Shown here piece by piece: positions 4,866 to 7,145 of a stretch of DNA of 7,145 nucleotides (position 1 is its first letter; every line of letters begins with the position of its first letter). This DNA comes from an uncultured Opitutaceae bacterium (GTDB lineage Bacteria > Verrucomicrobiota > Verrucomicrobiia > Opitutales > Opitutaceae). The notes beneath the pieces were generated by a model that saw only the letters and a program-made list of their open reading frames with translations, was not told where the DNA came from and did not search any database. The translations under genes and the position numbers were made by a program. The stretch is taken from NCBI GenBank assembly GCA_937902865.1, contig CALFNJ010000383.1, positions 1-7,145 on the forward strand, given 5' to 3'.

Positions 4866-6686
4866 CTACTTCTTCTTCGGAGGCGTGACGTTCTTCACCG
4901 TCTTGCCACCGGCGGCGGTCACGGCAACAGGCTCGTCCTCTTTCATGCGGTTGATGACGAGCTGCTGGACGATCGTGAACAGACCGTTGGTGGTCGAGTA
5001 GAGCGAGAGCGCGCTGGGAAGGCCGTAGCAGACCAGCGTGAAGACCACCGGCATGAATTTCATCAAGGTCGCCTGGGTGTTGTCCACCGTGGCGGGCTGC
5101 GGCACGAGGCGGGTCTGGAAGATCATGGTGACGCCCAGGATCAGCGGCAGGACATTGATCGGAATGGAGCCGATCTGCAGCACCGTGTCGGGCGCGGAAA
5201 GATCATGCGACCAGAGGAATTCCGCGAAACGGAGTTCCGCGGTGCTCTGGAGCATCTGGTAGAAGCCGAAGAAGAACGGGATCGGGAGCAGCATGGGCAG
5301 GCAGCCGCCCATCGGGTTCACCTTGTGGGCCTTGTAGAGCTCCATCATGGCGGCCTGCATCTTCTGCGGGTTGTCCTTGTACTTCTCGCGGAGGGCCTGG
5401 ATCTCCGGCTGGAATTTCTGCATCCGCTTCATCGAGCGCGAGGCCTTGAGGGTGAGCGGCAGCGAGAGCGTCTTGAGGGTCAGCGTGGTCAGGATGATCG
5501 CGAGGCCCCAGTTCGGGACCAGGCCGTGGATCCAGGTCATCAGGCTGACGAGCAGCCGGCAGAAGAAGCTCCAGAAACCGTATTGCATCGAACCGTCCTG
5601 GTCGGCCTTGAAGACCTCGACGTTGGCGAGGCGCCGGTATTCCTTGGGTCCGACATAGAGGCTGCCGGCGATCTTCGCTTCCCCCTGTGCGGCGAGCGGC
5701 GGCAGGTCGAAGCGGGCGCCGCCGGTGACGCCGACCGCGGGAACGGCGGCGCCGGGGAACGGCGGCAACTCCACCCGGCGGGTGACGAAGGCGGCCGCGG
5801 GCTGATCGGAGGTGAAGATGCTGGTGAAAAACTGGTTGTTGACCGAGGTCCAGAGGAACGGACCGGAGACCTCGACGCTCGGGATCGGGGCGCGCGAGCC
5901 GATGCCGAAGTTGCTCAGGAAACCGCCGCCCTGAAGCGAGTCGCGCTGGGTGAAGCTGATCTTGCCGTTGGCGTTGCGGCCGGTGCTGAGGTAGCGGCCG
6001 TAGTCGCGCGCGTTGAGCGGCGCGGCGGTGCCGAGGTTGAGCAGCGCGTGGGGCAGCGCGGCGGTCTGGGCGGTCAGGTTGCGGAAGGTCGTCTCGTGCC
6101 GGATCTGATAGGGATCGGTGGCGCCGACTTCATTCGGCGACAGCACGTAGCGGCGGGTGACCTCGATGCGATTTTCGAAAACGGCGCGAAACACCACCTC
6201 GGTGGCGGTGGCGGAGACTTTTTCGTAACGCGTGTGGCGGTCGAGTCCGGGGAAATCGACGAATGCCAGCGCAGGCTCGGCGTGCAGCCGGTTGAAGACG
6301 TAGGGCTGGTCCGGCTCGTTCTTCTCGGCCGAGTAGATGTAGTGGATGCCCGGCTCCTTCTTCTTGTCGGGATCCTTGGCCACCATTGCGACGTCGCGGA
6401 TGGCGCCTCCGAAATCGGTGAAGTGCACTTCGACGAAATCATTCGCGAGCGTGGTGATGCCGGCGTCATCGCCTTCCTTCACCACGGCGGCAAAAGCGGC
6501 ATCGGACGGCGAAGTGGGCGCGGTTACGGCGGTCTGGAGCGCGGGGCTCGGCGAGGACGGAACGCCGGCGGGCTTGCCCACTTCGCGGACGGGCGGGGCG
6601 GGCGGCGTGCTGCGGGGGGCAAGGTAAAGGGCGGCGAAAGCGGCGAGCAGCAACAGGACGCCGATGGTGGTGTTCTTTTTGTCCAT
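4866..6686 (-). CDS. yidC: Membrane protein insertase YidC
   Basis: A 606-residue inner-membrane insertase of the YidC/Oxa1/Alb3 family, which inserts proteins with or without SecYEG. Residues 7-23 form the N-terminal anchor, followed by a Pro-rich linker and a large periplasmic domain (about 45-370) as in Gram-negative YidC. The conserved core follows: an amphipathic stretch (371-390), a helix from NWGLAIIL, a charged cytoplasmic loop (FQPEIQALREKYKDNPQKM), KVNPMGGCLP (455-464), and three more helices (about 508-525, 542-558, 563-580). The position of E. coli Arg366, in the hydrophilic groove, aligns with Lys405. A basic tail ends PPKKK. The gene lies downstream of yidD with a 57-base gap that carries a purine-only run on the opposite strand instead of a Shine-Dalgarno sequence. 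The usual downstream neighbours (jag or mnmE) are absent. Confidence 0.95.
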   Translation of the reverse strand: MDKKNTTIGVLLLLAAFAALYLAPRSTPPAPPVREVGKPAGVPSSPSPALQTAVTAPTSPSDAAFAAVVKEGDDAGITTLANDFVEVHFTDFGGAIRDVAMVAKDPDKKKEPGIHYIYSAEKNEPDQPYVFNRLHAEPALAFVDFPGLDRHTRYEKVSATATEVVFRAVFENRIEVTRRYVLSPNEVGATDPYQIRHETTFRNLTAQTAALPHALLNLGTAAPLNARDYGRYLSTGRNANGKISFTQRDSLQGGGFLSNFGIGSRAPIPSVEVSGPFLWTSVNNQFFTSIFTSDQPAAAFVTRRVELPPFPGAAVPAVGVTGGARFDLPPLAAQGEAKIAGSLYVGPKEYRRLANVEVFKADQDGSMQYGFWSFFCRLLVSLMTWIHGLVPNWGLAIILTTLTLKTLSLPLTLKASRSMKRMQKFQPEIQALREKYKDNPQKMQAAMMELYKAHKVNPMGGCLPMLLPIPFFFGFYQMLQSTAELRFAEFLWSHDLSAPDTVLQIGSIPINVLPLILGVTMIFQTRLVPQPATVDNTQATLMKFMPVVFTLVCYGLPSALSLYSTTNGLFTIVQQLVINRMKEDEPVAVTAAGGKTVKNVTPPKKK

Positions 6687-6688
6687 GC

Positions 6689-6726
6689 GAAAAGGAAAGG
6701 AGGAAAGAGGAAGGAAGAATGAAGAA
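6689..6726 (+). repeat. Homopurine run (homopyrimidine on the coding strand) before yidC
   Basis: Bases 6689-6719 are all A or G on the plus strand, and 37 of 38 bases to 6726 are purines, built from GGAAAG, GGAAGAA and GAAGAA units. The yidC leader is therefore almost pure pyrimidine and has no Shine-Dalgarno motif. Such runs can form triplexes and vary in length. Upstream in the gap is a short stem (CCGCA/TGCGG on the minus strand). Confidence 0.7.
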
Positions 6727-6743
6727 CCGCAGCCGTTGCGGCC

Positions 6744-7103
6744 TCAGCTGGCCGGAGCGGCGACGGAGTGCCGGGCCGCCTTGGGTTTCCAGGCGACGCA
6801 CTCGCGGCGGGTCGATTTCGGCGCCGGCACGGGATCGAGGCCGCCGGGATGCAGCGGGTTGCACCGGGCGAGCCGGCGCAGCGTGAGCCACGCGCCCTGC
6901 CAAGCCCCGTGGACCTGCACCGCTTCCGCGGCGTAGTGCGAACAGGTGGGGGAAAAGCGGCAGCCGCAGGAGGCCCCGAGAAAGAGCGTGGGCAGCGGGG
7001 AGAGCGTGCGCTGATAGCCGCGGATCAGGGCCAGCAGGACGCGGACAGCGGGACCGGCAGCGCGGGCGGGCGGCGGAGGCGGGAGCAGGACGGCGTCAGG
7101 CAT
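6744..7103 (-). CDS. yidD: Membrane protein insertion efficiency factor YidD
   Basis: A 119-residue member of the YidD family, small membrane-associated proteins that assist YidC-dependent insertion. The core spans about residues 21-93: LIRGYQRTLSP, then CRFSPTCSHYAAEAVQVHG, then LRRLARCNPLHPGGLDPVP, with Cys48, Cys54 and Cys81 as the family cysteines. The protein is longer than the usual 70-90 residues. It has a Pro-rich N-terminal extension (LLPPPPPA), an unconserved basic C-terminal tail of about 26 residues, and a few extra residues before CRF that bring an additional Cys46. The start at 7103 overlaps the end of the probable rnpA by eight bases, as is common in this cluster. The frame stays open upstream to the window edge, so an earlier start cannot be excluded. 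Confidence 0.92.
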   Translation of the reverse strand: MPDAVLLPPPPPARAAGPAVRVLLALIRGYQRTLSPLPTLFLGASCGCRFSPTCSHYAAEAVQVHGAWQGAWLTLRRLARCNPLHPGGLDPVPAPKSTRRECVAWKPKAARHSVAAPAS

Positions 7104-7145
7104 GGGAGGCGGACGGAGTCGCAGACGCGATCTTGCGGCAGGCGG
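7096..7145 (-). CDS. rnpA: Ribonuclease P protein component, C-terminal end only (partial)
   Basis: One minus-strand frame enters from the right edge and ends at TGA (7096-7098), giving the residues ACRKIASATPSASHA. It overlaps the yidD start by eight bases. The identity rests almost wholly on position: rnpA directly precedes yidD and yidC in most bacteria, often with such an overlap. The 15 residues visible carry no diagnostic motif, although a basic stretch near the end fits the small RNase P protein. Confidence 0.6.
   Translation of the reverse strand, partial: ACRKIASATPSASHA

Noticed and set aside
4568..4888. A 106-codon plus-strand frame between metX and yidC
   Set aside because: It is almost wholly encoded by the inverted-repeat element, has no domain, and ends inside yidC on the other strand.
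4851..6722. A 623-codon open frame on the plus strand opposite yidC
   Set aside because: It is fully antisense to a clear YidC. Its translation is dominated by R, G, E, D, H and V without motifs, typical of high-GC shadow frames.

Overview
The window is GC-rich DNA of bacterial chromosomal character and most resembles a member of the Verrucomicrobia, probably the Opitutaceae. The case rests on three things: the YidC N-terminus (MDKKNTTIGVLLLLAAF) has the look of YidC from that group, genes mostly lack clear Shine-Dalgarno sequences, and the gaps hold repeat classes common in such genomes (GGCGCGTT hairpins, AACGTTCAAC units, arms rich in CACAAAGGCACGAAGG-like sequence). The assignment is inference from memory of families, not a database result.

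Layout. Left block, plus strand: a repeat copy (1-66), a possible promoter (109-137), a six-helix rhomboid/derlin-like membrane protein without recognisable catalytic residues and with a Cys/His-rich tail (158-973), then prmB, the L3 glutamine methyltransferase (954-1910), overlapping it by 20 bases. The convergent gap 1911-2151 is packed with palindromic repeats. Right block, all minus strand, read from the right edge: the last codons of probable rnpA (7096-7145), yidD (6744-7103), yidC (4866-6686), a roughly 270-base inverted-repeat element (4577-4843), metX (3330-4541), an ORF6N-domain gene (2754-3320) and metW (2152-2757).

How the genes work together. rnpA-yidD-yidC is the conserved RNase P protein/membrane insertase cluster. 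metX makes O-acetylhomoserine for methionine synthesis and metW is its usual partner. The odd member is the ORF6N gene, a phage-antirepressor-like DNA-binding family, which lies between metX and metW with a 9-base gap on one side and an ATGA overlap on the other, and has visibly lower GC than its neighbours. It also carries a perfect 29-base palindrome inside its coding sequence.

No complete novel system was recognised. The points most worth a second look are the ORF6N gene inside the metX-metW pair with its internal palindrome, the catalytically degenerate rhomboid/derlin-like protein with a metal-binding-type tail, the hairpin repeat family with a compensatory base-pair change, and the large inverted-repeat element between yidC and metX. 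No tRNA, rRNA, CRISPR array or transposase gene was seen.
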